Source of the DNA: Kuschelorhynchus macadamiae
Taxonomy: Eukaryota; Arthropoda; Insecta; Coleoptera; Curculionidae
Assembly: GCA_030620095.1 (NCBI GenBank)
Contig: JAUTXW010005216.1
Span: forward strand, 1,008,501-1,072,500
Length of the DNA: 64,000 bases
Direction: 5' to 3'
Both the position numbers and the translations under genes were made by a program. Shown here piece after piece: positions 11,490-22,677 of this stretch. The notes beneath the pieces were generated by a model, which worked only from the letters and a program-made list of their open reading frames with translations, did no database searches and was not told the origin of the DNA. Within the stretch, counting starts at the first letter, position 1, and each line of letters opens with the position of its first letter.

Positions 11490-12215
11490 GTAGATGAAAT
11501 AAAATGTCGGTAGTGCAAAAAATTAAACAACTAACTATTGAAAGAGGTCTAACGAACTTAATTTTGAGAAAATAATCAAATTCAAGGTAAGAAAATTCAG
11601 AACTTAGTATACGACAAACCAGTAAAGACAAAAATAAAGAAGTTCATCTAAACTTTCGCAAAAGTATGTACGATTTAGCTAAATGGATATGTGGTTGTGA
11701 AGTCTCTAACTCATTTTACTGTTATGTTTGTTTGTTGTTTTCTAAGGACTCGTCGGACTCATTATGGTGCAAAACCGGTGTTAAAGACTTAAGACACTTC
11801 GAAGAAAAAATAAAAAAACATGCGTTTTCTGCAGATCACATGAAATGGTTGGTGAACTATCCTACGATCGGAAGTGTTGATATCCGCTCTCAGCTAGACA
11901 CAGCTTATAGAAAATCCCTTAAGAGATTTTAATGAAAATGTTTCCAAAAATCGTTATATTTTAAACAAAATTATAGATTGTGTCAAATTTTGTGGGGCAT
12001 TCGAGCTGGCACCACGTGGCCATGATGAAATGGCTTTGTCTGAAAATCCAGAGGTTTTTCGAGGGCTTATAAATTTTGTTCAGGAGTTGGGCCAAGATAT
12101 ACTATCCGTTTTAGCAATGTTAATTAAGTATCGAGAAATTGTTTATAAAAGGAATGTGCGTGCAATTTTAACGAACGTGTCATTCAGCATTTTTCTAATT
12201 CTAAAGAAAGAAAAG
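11490..12215 (+). pseudogene. hAT transposase, N-terminal part (ZMYM/DUF4371-like), broken
   Basis: After a decayed start, the plus frame 11666-11932 reads YDLAKWICGCEVSNSFYCYV and CLLFSKDSSDSLW, then a histidine near KKHAFSADH. That is the TTF-type zinc-finger layout found at the start of this hAT group. It continues with frameshifts into a DUF4371-like part (NENVSKNRYILNKIIDC, VKFCGAFELAPRGHDE) and stops at about 12215. The DDE core and the C-terminal dimerisation domain are missing, so the element is an internally deleted, non-autonomous copy. Confidence 0.7.
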
Positions 12216-12330
12216 TAGTCCTGAAGTTCAAGAGAATTTAAAGATAAGATATTTATTTTAAGTATGCCTATTTTTAAATTTGTTATTGACCTCCCAATTT
12301 AATTCACCACGAGCCGCCACTGAAATCTTT

Positions 12331-13071
12331 GGGCCGGACAAATTAAGTAGGTACATTAAGTTAACCTTAAGCACCCACGCGTCCGGACTTTCTGGTATTA
12401 TTTCCTTCTTTTTAATCTATTACGTGATTTAAGGATGTCGGGGGTCACAAGAAAAAGTAATATTTCGTGTCGTTTTTACTGTTTATTTTTCAATATATCA
12501 AACTGACATTTTTTTAGCCAGCTTTCAAAGTATAGATAAAAAATAAACATTTTCAAAGATAATTCAAATTAAATAATGTACATTAACTTCATAACATTGA
12601 CACAGTTATTATTATAAATAAGATCTATTGGTTCGTTCTTCTTATCTATAATAATATTTATTGCTTTTTAGAAAATATAACTAGAATATTTAGGGTTAGA
12701 AATTCATTGTTTATTTACTTCAAAAAAGATGCAACAAATCAACGGAAAAAATTATATTATGGTTACTTTTTTTCATGAAATGTATTTGTATTGCCATTTT
12801 AACAACCTTTGAAAATGAATCTATATCTAAATTCAGTAAATGAAGCTATTAGCAAAATATCTGTATTACAGTATAATGTACCATATCGCGTTAAAGGATA
12901 GACAGTGCGATCACAATTATTATATTCACTGCATCCAAAATAGATCACACGTATTCTCTATTTTCTAATAAGAGAGGACGCCCCACTAGAACCCTAGCAT
13001 CTAGGGCTCTTTAAAGTCCTCCATGGGAACATAGCTCTTAACGTAATCATATAAATACTCTATTTTTTCAG
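12331..13071. other. Upstream flank of the sulfotransferase; no coding sequence
   Basis: AT-rich sequence with no open frame of interest. It ends in a good 3' splice site (TATTTTTTCAG, AG at 13070-13071) that introduces the first coding exon of the sulfotransferase. At least one untranslated exon must therefore lie further upstream. The 13-mer ACCCACGCGTCCG at 12373-12385 is discussed as a finding. Confidence 0.6.
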
Positions 13072-13087
13072 ATAAAACGTTTTGGAC

Positions 13088-13244
13088 ATGCCTCTCTACC
13101 TAGAAAATAAATTCACAAATGAAGAGTTCCAGACGAAGCATAAGGAGATCGAGCGAAATTGTGAAGAAAATAGGATTACATTTCCATATCAAATAAGTAA
13201 CGTCGATCCAGAGCTAAATTTGCAACTTCTAAAAGATTTTTCAG
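13088..13244 (+). CDS. Sulfotransferase coding exon 1
   Basis: Encodes residues 1-52 and the first base of Gly53, including FPYQISNVDPELN, the block that opens insect sulfotransferases. The exon begins at 13072 after TTTTTTCAG, so 16 bases of 5' untranslated sequence precede the ATG. The donor is GTATAA (13245), phase 1. A hAT element starts only 37 bp into the following intron. Confidence 0.88.
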
Positions 13245-16200
13245 GTATAATATTTTACGAATAACAAACGCAGAATATACTCATGGGCGCCGGCAGAGGG
13301 GGGCAAGAGGGGGCAGTTGCCCCCCCCCTGGAAAATCATACAGTTAAAAGACAATGAGCAAACTTGCATAATACCGTTTTGTGTTCGACACAACACGCGG
13401 TATAGGAACTCCCTAATTAAGCGCGACATCACTAGTTACCGTCTAAACTTGAAACGCCGGCGCCGGGGCCGGGGAATTCCACGATACGCCGGAGATTACC
13501 ACGACTTGTAGATGTGATTTTTAACAGCCTAATAGTCTAATAGAAATTGCATCGTTCAATTCGGCATTGTTTTAGTTCTTCTGGAAGTAAGATTTTATTT
13601 AGATATACCTAGCTTGACTTTCAGTGTATTTCCAATACAATTTAGTTTGAGAATACGATTGCGAGGTGTAAATTTTTTGTTGGTAAGTTTATTTTAATTA
13701 TTAGTATTTGTTTTTTTGATTTGAATTTTATCGTTAGGTGGTAGTTACTATATATACATAAATATATTGACAATATGATATTCGACCTCGAAGACCTCGT
13801 ATTCGATCTTATTTATCGATTTGATTTAAAGAAGTGAGGTGTACCTACATTTTTTTGGTAAGCCTATTTTGATTATTATTAGTATTGTTTTTCATTTGTA
13901 TGTATTTTGTCGTTAGGTGGAAGGTGGTGGTTATTATTACCAATAGAATCAATAGAATATAATCTGAAAATGGATATTAGAAAGTTTTTAACTAAAACAA
14001 AAATACCTGTTTCTGGTTCTGAAAGCTCTAGTGATAATTGTGTGCAACAAACAGAAAAAAAAATAAAATTAACAAACAAAATAAGTTTCGATAATGACAC
14101 TCCATTGCCAGTACCAGAACCAGATCAACACCCAAATTCGATAGCCAGCTCCAGCACTAGGTCTTCGTGTAGTACACAAATCAACAAATCACCGGAATCA
14201 GGTATTGGTGAACCTGAAAAATATGATTTAGGACTTTTTATTTCGGCTGTCAACATAAGCGATATGACTAAATACAATCTTTTAGTGAATCCTTTTACAC
14301 CGTTTTCTAATTATAACTTCAAGGATGATATTGGTTTTGGCGAAAGAAAAAGAGCATTTAGGATAGAATGGATGCAAAAATATACCTGGATCGTTTATTC
14401 AAAAGCCTTAAAAGGTGCTCTCTGTAAATATTGCGTAGTTTTTAAACCAGCCATCCATAGAGATTTTCAGGGGGCTTTTGTAAAAAAAGAGTTTAATAAA
14501 TACAAAGATTTACATGAATGTGCAAAATTACACGAAAAAAGCGAGTGGCATAAGAAATCTGTAGTTCAAGCAACAAATTTCATTAAAATTGTAACTGGAA
14601 AAGCCAGTGCCGTAGTAGAACAAATAAATACGCAGGTACAATTATTAGTTGAAAATAATAGAAAAAAACTGGTGCCTATTATTTCATCCATATTATTTTG
14701 TGGAATGCACGATATAGCTCTTAGAGGAAAAGAATCACATGATGGAAATTTCGAAGATCTTCGTTTAGAGTGGAAAGCGGAGGCGAAGTATTAGAACAAC
14801 ATCTGAACACCTGCAAAAAAAATGCCAAGTATACTTCTCATATGTGTCAAAACGAAATAATAGGAATATGTGGTGAAGTTTTAAGAAACATGATGGTTAG
14901 TGAAGTAAATGACTGCAATGCGTTTTCCTTATTGGCGGATGAAACAGCAGATATTGACGGGATTGAACAATTATCTATTGGAGTCAGATATATAGGTAAA
15001 AATAACATTGTAAAAGAAGAATTTTTTGGATTTGCCGAGTTAAAATCACAGACTGCACAATCAATAGCGGATACTCTACTAAATTATGCTAGGGAATGTG
15101 GTCTGAATTTAGACAAACTAGTAGGATTAGGGTTTGATGGTTGTTCTACTATGGCGGGGAAGGAAAATGGTGTTCAAAACCTAATAAGAAATATATATCC
15201 TAAGGCAACATTTTTTCATTGCGCATCTCATCAGCAAAATCTTGTTGTAAATGACCTTAATGCAGTACCACAAATTCAAAACAGCATAGCTGTAATTAAA
15301 GAAGTAATTAAATTTTTTAGAGAAAGTCCAAAGCAAAGGTCACTTGTTACCAATATTCCTCTTCTATCAGAGACTAGGTGGGCAGCCAAATATGAATCAA
15401 TAAGAATATTTTCTGAAAATTTTATTACTATAAAGGAAACTTTAGAAAATATTTCTTTGGATCTAAATTTCAATACCCAAACTAGACAAAAAGCCCACCA
15501 GTTATTTATTTCTACATCAGAACCAGTTTTTTTGATATGCCTGACGATAATTTCAAAATATTCTTCACAATTGGAACCAATTACAAATAGTTTGCAAGGA
15601 GTGTCTATAAATCTTCGTTCTGTAAAAAAACATATTGACGTTTTATTAGGCATTTTTCAAAGAGACCGGGAAAATTCAAATGTAGTTTTTTCAGAAATAT
15701 TTAAAAAATGTCACGATTTCAAAAATATATTTGACATAGAATTTAAAATGCCCAGAATAACACAGCGTCAAACGATGAGAACAAATGTCTTAGCGGATTC
15801 ACCTGAGGCATATTTTAGAATATCTATTTTTAATCCGTATTTAGATTCCTTGGTCAGCTCATTAACAACAAGATTTTCCGAAGATACAACAACTGCTTTT
15901 TCGTTGGTAAATTTGGATCCATCAAATATTTTAAATTTAAATGATGAAATCATAAAAAGTATAATAGAGCAGTACAATATTGAAAATTTTGAGGCAGAAT
16001 GTCTTACATGGAAGGATATGTGGAAAAATAAAAACATTCCCGATGACATAGACTTTTTTACATTACTCACAGAGGAATGCCAATTCTTCCCCGCAATTGC
16101 TAATGCAATACAAATATTTCTTTCTTTGTCACCTACGACTTGTTCAATTGAACGATCGTTCAGTACTCTAAGAAGAGTCAAAACTTGGCTACGGTCAACA

Positions 16201-19200
16201 ATGGGAGAGAATCGTTTAGCCGGTTTATGTCTACTTAGTGTACATAGAAAAAAAATTGAAAGCGGTAAAACCAAATTTATCGAGACAGTACTTGATAAAT
16301 TTGCTCAAGACCGAAGAAGTTTAAAATTAGTTTTTTCTTAGATATTTTTAGCGTTGGTTTGTATTTTTATGTTAATATAATATTCATATAGATAAAAAAA
16401 GATGTATCATTTGCTCCTTCACCTAAAATATTTTTGCCCCCCTGAAATATTTTCTGCCGGCGCCCCTGAATATACTCCTTATAGACGATCCATCTAATGT
16501 AAAATCAAATGTCCTCTAAATAAATTCCAAATTCGTATTGTAGCCCAGAGTTGCCACTCCCCGACAGATTGCATCCGATCGGCTGATTAAATTCGTAGAA
16601 ATATATTTTATGCTATTATCCGGCAATCCAATTTGTCTCCTTAAAGCATACTTTTTGTATTGTATATTTAAGCAAGTAAATCTAAAATGCGCTCCTTGCA
16701 ACTGGCAACAGCAAATCAAATAATTTTGCAGGGGTCATAATACGACGATACGAGCATTTGATTTGGTTAATTTATGTGGTACCTGATGGACTGTCTAGTG
16801 GAAGTATAATCGTTGCTAATATCAAACAGTTATTTTACAAAAACACAAAATGCATGCTTTTTATTACGATGCTTTTATTAGCTTCGTAATTCATTTTTAT
16901 ACGCACACAGTACATGTTACGATACAATTTGATACCTTTGTATGTATAAAAATCAAGATTTATTATGATTAGGGATGCCACGAATATTCAGTCTAACCGG
17001 CCGAAGCCGAATATCCGTCTACTTTTCTCGAATTCTTACTGGATATTCGGTTTTGGGCGGATACTAAACTATTCAGACGAATATCCGGTATTTTCAAAAT
17101 ACCTAAGAATATAAATAAAATCCTTTTAATAATACTTTATTTTAAATATATCAAACTCAAAATCAAATTATGTGTAAAAATTTAAATAATTGTTATAATG
17201 AAGACTCGTACTACTTTAATAAACTAAAAAACATTATTAGTATGAACGGACAATAAACACATATATATACATGTGTCCCAAATTTGGCTTACATGCATTG
17301 CTATCTCGTAAACCGCTATAGCTACAGGGTGGGTTAAATTAGGAAAGTTTTAGAGAATTTTATTACAAATTTGATGACGTTTTGAAGTTTAGGATATCTT
17401 TTGTGGTTTTCAAGATAATTGGGAAAAATCAAAATGGTGCATTTCCAACTTTTGCCCGTAGCTTCTAAACGACTCGTATTATGGTTTTATGGTTTATACA
17501 TTATTAGGGCACTTTTATTAGAGGAACATTATGCAGGTAAAACGAAGTTTCTAGCTTCAATTGTTTTTGAGATATTGGCATCAACTTTTTATTTTCTTAC
17601 CGACGCCATATTGGATTATTGTATTTTTGGAAAGATCTTTTTAAGAGCTTTCCAATGATGTATAATAAGGTAAGATTATTATTTTTCTTGAGCTCTAAAA
17701 ACCAAAATAATTGTTTTTTTTTAAGTAGGCTTTGATTACGCATGTCGGCCATAATGAAACAAAAGAATGCCGCATGTCAACAATCATTTTGTGTTCCTGA
17801 ATAGTACTTGTTATCATTTTCTCATTGTGCCGAGTTTTTACAAAGTTTATTTGAGTTTCTTATACTACTTAAAATGGAGGGTAATTATTCCAAGGAAGAG
17901 AATTTGGATATGATAGAACTTTATTTTAAAGCAAATAGAAATACACAAGCAGCTGCGCGTTCATACGAAGAACAATTTCCAGACCGACATCAACCAAGCC
18001 AAAGGCATTTCAGATTTCTAATTGTAAACTTGTTAGCTTATGGGTAAAAATATTAATTCAACCATCGATGTTTCAGATTTTCAACTAAGATACTAACAGT
18101 GAATACCTAGTGACTAAAATGTAACTATCACACTATTGAAAATACCTAAACTAAATTTAAAATAACATATAAAAAAAATATAAGTTACACCACATGCCTC
18201 CCTCCATTTTCCACACATTTTTGACATTTCTCCAATACCTTCCGTGTAACCCTTCTTAAGGTGTTCCTGTTAATATTAGCAAAAACATCTCGGACTCTGT
18301 CTTCTAGCTCTCTAAGACTTTCTGGCGGAGAAAATTCGTAGACCTCATTTTTTGCGTATCCCCATAAATAAAAATCGGGAGGAGTAATATCCGGTGACCT
18401 TGCCGGCCAAACAACAGGGCCATTATTAGCGATAATATTTTCCCCGAAAGTATTTCTGAGGACCGCCATCACCTCTCTGGTACCGTGAGCCGGACAGCCA
18501 TCTTGTTGGAACCAAATATTTTGCAGGTCCTTTGGGGGAACAGAATTTATAACTTCTGGAATAATTTGTTCCCGTAATAGTTGCAAATATCTGTTACCCG
18601 ATAAATTTTCTTGGAAAATGAACGGCCCAATCAAACGGTTATCTAAAATACAAATTGTTATGAGTGATTTAAAGCAGAAGTGCATTGTTTGGAATTACCT
18701 ATAATGCCACACCACACATTGAACCCAAATTTTGTTTGTAAACGTCTTTCTTCTAAATTATGAGGATTCCCGGTGCCCCAGTAATGAGTATTATGTTTAT
18801 TGAAAATTCCACAGTTTGTAAATCGTATTTCATCTGTCCAAAGCACTTTAGAATGAAAGTTGGGTATTTGCTGGCATTTGTTGATGAACCATTCACTAAA
18901 CGTGATTCTTCTAGCAAAATCATTTACCTGAAGACCCTGTACAATAGTAGGTTTATAGGGATGAAAGTGAAGTTTTTTCAAGACTCGTTGGACGGTTGAT
19001 TTGGGAATTGCCGTTTGTTCTTCAATCTTTCTTACTGAGGTTGTTGGGTTGTCCCTGACACTTTCTGTTATAGCTGCGTTTCTTGCTTCATTATCTATTG
19101 AATAGGTCTTTGGTTTCGGTTTCAAAAAAGACCCGTAGGCTAACAGGTTAACAATTAGAAATCTGAAATGCCTTTGGCTTGGTTGATGTCGGTCTGGAAA

Positions 19201-22200
19201 TTGTTCTTCGTATGAACGCGCAGCTGCTTGTGTATTTCTATTTGCTTTAAAATAAAGTTCTATCATATCCAAATTCTCTTCGTTGGAATAATTACCCTCC
19301 ATTTTAAGTAGTATAAGAAACTCAAATAAACTTTGTAAAAACTCGGCACAATGAGAAAATGATAACAAGTACTATTCAGGAACACAAAATGATTGTTGAC
19401 ATGCGGCATTCTTTTGTTTCATTATGGCCGCCATGCGTAATCAAAGCCTACTTAAAAAAAACAATTATTTTGGTTTTTAGAGCTCAAGAAAAATAATAAT
19501 TTTACCTTGTTATACATCATTGGAAAGCTCTTAAAAAGATCTTTCCAAAAATACAATAATCCAATATGGCGTCGGTAAGAAAATAAAAAGTTGATGCCAA
19601 TATCTCAAAAATAATTGAAGCTAGAAACTTCGTTTTACCTGCACAATGTTCCTCTAATAAAAGTGCCCTAATAATGTATAAACCATAAAACCATAATACG
19701 AGTCGTTTAGAAGCTACGGGCAAAAGTTGAAAATGCACCATTTTGATTTTTCCCAATTATCTTGAAAACCACAAAAGATATCCTAAACTTCAAAACGTCA
19801 TCAAATTTGTAATAAAATTCTCTAAAACTTTCCTAATTTAACCCACCCTGTAGCTATAGCGGTTTACGAGATAGCAATGCATGTAAGCCAAATTTGGGAC
19901 ACATTATATATATATATATATGTGTATGTCTTCCTGATTGTACGAATACTGATTTACTCGCTGAAACAATTGTAAATAATATGATATCAACTTTAAATAA
20001 ACATGCACCATTAAGTAAAAAAAAATGTATCCTGCACATGGGCAAATAAAAAATGGTGGACTAGAGATATTGGCGAACAGCTGGATATAAGAGAACGATT
20101 ATATAGAAAGGCAGTAACTACGCAAGAAAACAATGATTGGGAAGAATATAGATGACAGGGAAATAAAGTGGTAGACCTAATTAGAAACCAAAAACAAGAC
20201 TTCTACCATGAAAAAAATCGATGACAAAAAAGGCTATTCGGCTGAAATGTGGAAAACCTTAAAACAGTTAATAAATAAGAACAACAAAATCAGTGTTAAG
20301 GAAGGAATTATATTTAATAACATACTACAAAAAAATGAGGAGCAGATAGCCCAACATTTTAACGAATACTTTATATGTAATAGAAGAAGTTACAAGAAGC
20401 CTAGATAAACACGGCTACAAAATGAAAAAATTTCAAACATTAACTGGAAGTGTGCAATTAGTGATAAAAAGTTTGTAGGGAGTGGTTTTTTGGACTTTCG
20501 AAGGGCATTTGAGACAATAGACCGAAAATTATTATTAGCTAAATTAGAAAATTATGGGTTTGGTGCAAAAGTAATGAATTGGTTTACATGCTACATAAAA
20601 GACAAAATGCAAGTTGTAAGCTATAAAATGAATCGTTATCTGAGAGGAGTACCTACTATGGGGTACCTCAAGGCACGGTTATGGATCCCAATTTATTTAT
20701 TATGTATATAAACGATGTTGTTAAACAAGTTAATAAATGTAACTTTCAACTCTTTGCCGATGACACTTTTATATTTTAGTAGTAACAACATCCAAGAAAT
20801 AATTACTGTAATAAACTAAGAACTAACAAATCTATCAATGTGGTTAAACAGAAATAGTCTTAAAGTTAATGTAGATAAATCCAAATTCATGATTTTAAAG
20901 AGTAGATATGATTATACACATACATATTTTAACAATTGCCCTATTAATTTATGTTTATAGTCAAATTGGTCCAAAGTTTGATCCAATAGAAATTATAAAT
21001 TCTCCGACGTTCTATCGGAGCTGACATAAAATCCTAATAATCTCTCGACTACTGAACCTTCTGAATTAACTTATCTTAAAATTATGGAGCACTGGGAGGT
21101 TTGCGTAATATCAGTGGTGTCATCCACTTGCACAGAAAAAAACTGTGTGTTCATTATTTCATTTTTTACGTGATCATTAAATAATCAGAAATGCATTCAA
21201 TTAAATTCAATTAATAATTAATTATTTCGTTTTTAATAGTTTTCGAGTAACCAGTAAAAACATTTTTAATTTTTTTGTGATGATCTTTTAGTTCTTGGGA
21301 ACTTCTCGAGATTAATAAACCTAAAAGCTTTTTAAAATTCCCCCTATATTATTATAAACTCTTGTTTCGCAAGGTACAAAACTGCGTCAATTACCAAGCA
21401 TATAAATAGTCTATTTAATCGGACGTTTTCGTTAAAATATATTTTATATAGTTTAGCATTTTCTTTTAAAGTGTCAGCTATAGTGCTTTGATTTTTTACA
21501 AATGTTTTTAGCACTAATTCTCATTTTAAATGCTCCGCCGAGTCTTCATGTTTATGTAAAGACCTTCATATATTTAACATACCTGCAAATCCTTCCTTAT
21601 TCCTTACTGAATATTTATTAGAAACTAGTAAACAAGGCCAGCAACACAATTTTTGTAATATTTGACTACTACATAACCATTTGTATGCCGAAAACCAGGA
21701 TGACGATTAAAACTCTGATCTTGTTCTTTCCATCGATTAAATGGAGTTTCTAACAAAATGCAAACCACATCCGTGATCGGATTTATCAATAACGTAAATT
21801 AATAAACCTGACAGCAAATAAAGTTGTAACAACACCATACATAAATATAACACAAAACAGTCAAGTAAACTGCAAAGAAACTAACCGGTTGCAGTGAAAA
21901 TAAAAGTAAACAACCACCCCAAACTGAACGACACGTGGGTGTAGTGTACTGCGTTAGCAATCCACCGAGAGCGTTGTATGGCGCTGGTTAACATTAATCT
22001 TCCATGCGGTTGACGTCATCGAGTACGCGTTGTCATGGCACCGTAGTAGGAAAATCGTAAACTAAACATAGCACTTCCAGCAAAGTCGAAGCGGTTTGCG
22101 CCACTGTTATAGTTGTTATAATAAAATTCGATTGAAAGTTTTAAAGAGACATGCCGCCAACGGTCAAGTAAAATATTTATTCGAGATGTACAGTTTATTT

Positions 22201-22612
22201 TTTGCCAATTAGGTGCATACATGAATATAAAAAATTGAATTTTAAGAGATATATAATAAATATAATTAGATGTTTGCTTGTTTATTTTTCCTGGTGAAGT
22301 AGCACTTCACCTAAATAGCCGCCACTGGATTCAAGTTGGTAATTCGCGCACCTTTTTTAACGTTAGTTCCCCAATCTCGAAGAAACAAGTGTATATTACT
22401 TGAGGTAACGCAATTAACATATTCCCTATATGACTTCTTTCAAACAGCCGAATGCCTATCACTAAATGCTTTTGCTCAAAATCTTTATTAAGCCAGTGAG
22501 CAGTTAAACTAATATAACTTTGATAGCTTACATTAGATGTCCATAGGTCTATCGTAAGTGACACCTATTTGGCATTTGATAGGAATTCCTTTGTTCAGCT
22601 TACATTTTTCAA

Positions 22613-22677
<65 letters not shown>

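Larger units (their letters stand above)
7380..12322 (+). mobile_element. hAT transposon with 8-bp target duplication, hosting a Transib
   Basis: Terminal inverted repeats CAGGT-class CAGTGGCGGCT lie at 7380-7390 and, inverted, at 12312-12322. They are flanked by identical 8-bp duplications AAATCTTT (7372-7379 and 12323-12330), the standard hAT footprint. The element's own coding sequence (plus strand, about 11490-12215) is a fragment. Most of the interior is the Transib at 7760-11227. The hAT therefore landed in the BEL/Pao remnant first and was later invaded. Confidence 0.85.
13282..16468 (+). mobile_element. hAT transposon, nearly intact, in sulfotransferase intron 1
   Basis: Terminal repeats are CATGGGCGCCGGCAGA on the left and, inward on the right, CAGGGGCGCCGGCAGA. 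They are flanked by the perfect 8-bp duplication AATATACT (13274-13281 and 16469-16476). The 3187-bp element carries one transposase gene. A G-rich run and a C-run near the left end (13297-13329) can pair as a hairpin. It is one of the best preserved elements in the window. Confidence 0.92.
17270..19904 (-). mobile_element. Long-inverted-repeat Tc1/mariner element, apparently complete
   Basis: The ends read CATGTGTCCCAAATTTGGC on the left and, inward on the right, ATGTGTCCCAAATTTGGC, sitting in TA-rich sequence. TA precedes the left end (17268-17269) and follows the right end (19905-19906). The inverted arms are about 775 bp each (17270-18044 and 19131-19904) and nearly identical, leaving about 1.1 kb between them. 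The minus strand encodes an intact-looking DD41D transposase with one small intron. Its first 57 codons lie inside the right arm and are therefore duplicated, in opposite orientation, in the left arm. Confidence 0.88.

Noticed and set aside
15276..16274. Two minus-strand open frames of 125 and 168 codons
   Set aside because: They lie opposite the hAT transposase and show no family motif.
17419..17658. 79-codon frame repeated in both arms of the mariner as a possible accessory gene
   Set aside because: Its conservation is explained by the arm duplication; composition and lack of motifs argue for non-coding arm sequence.
18643..18698. Frameshift in the mariner transposase
   Set aside because: The break coincides with a perfect GT-AG 56-nt intron that restores the frame, so I call it an intron.
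21112..21125. CAGTGGTGTCATCC as left end of the hAT ending at 22327
   Set aside because: The flanking octamers (CGTAATAT and GATTCAAG) differ and the similarity stops after six bases.
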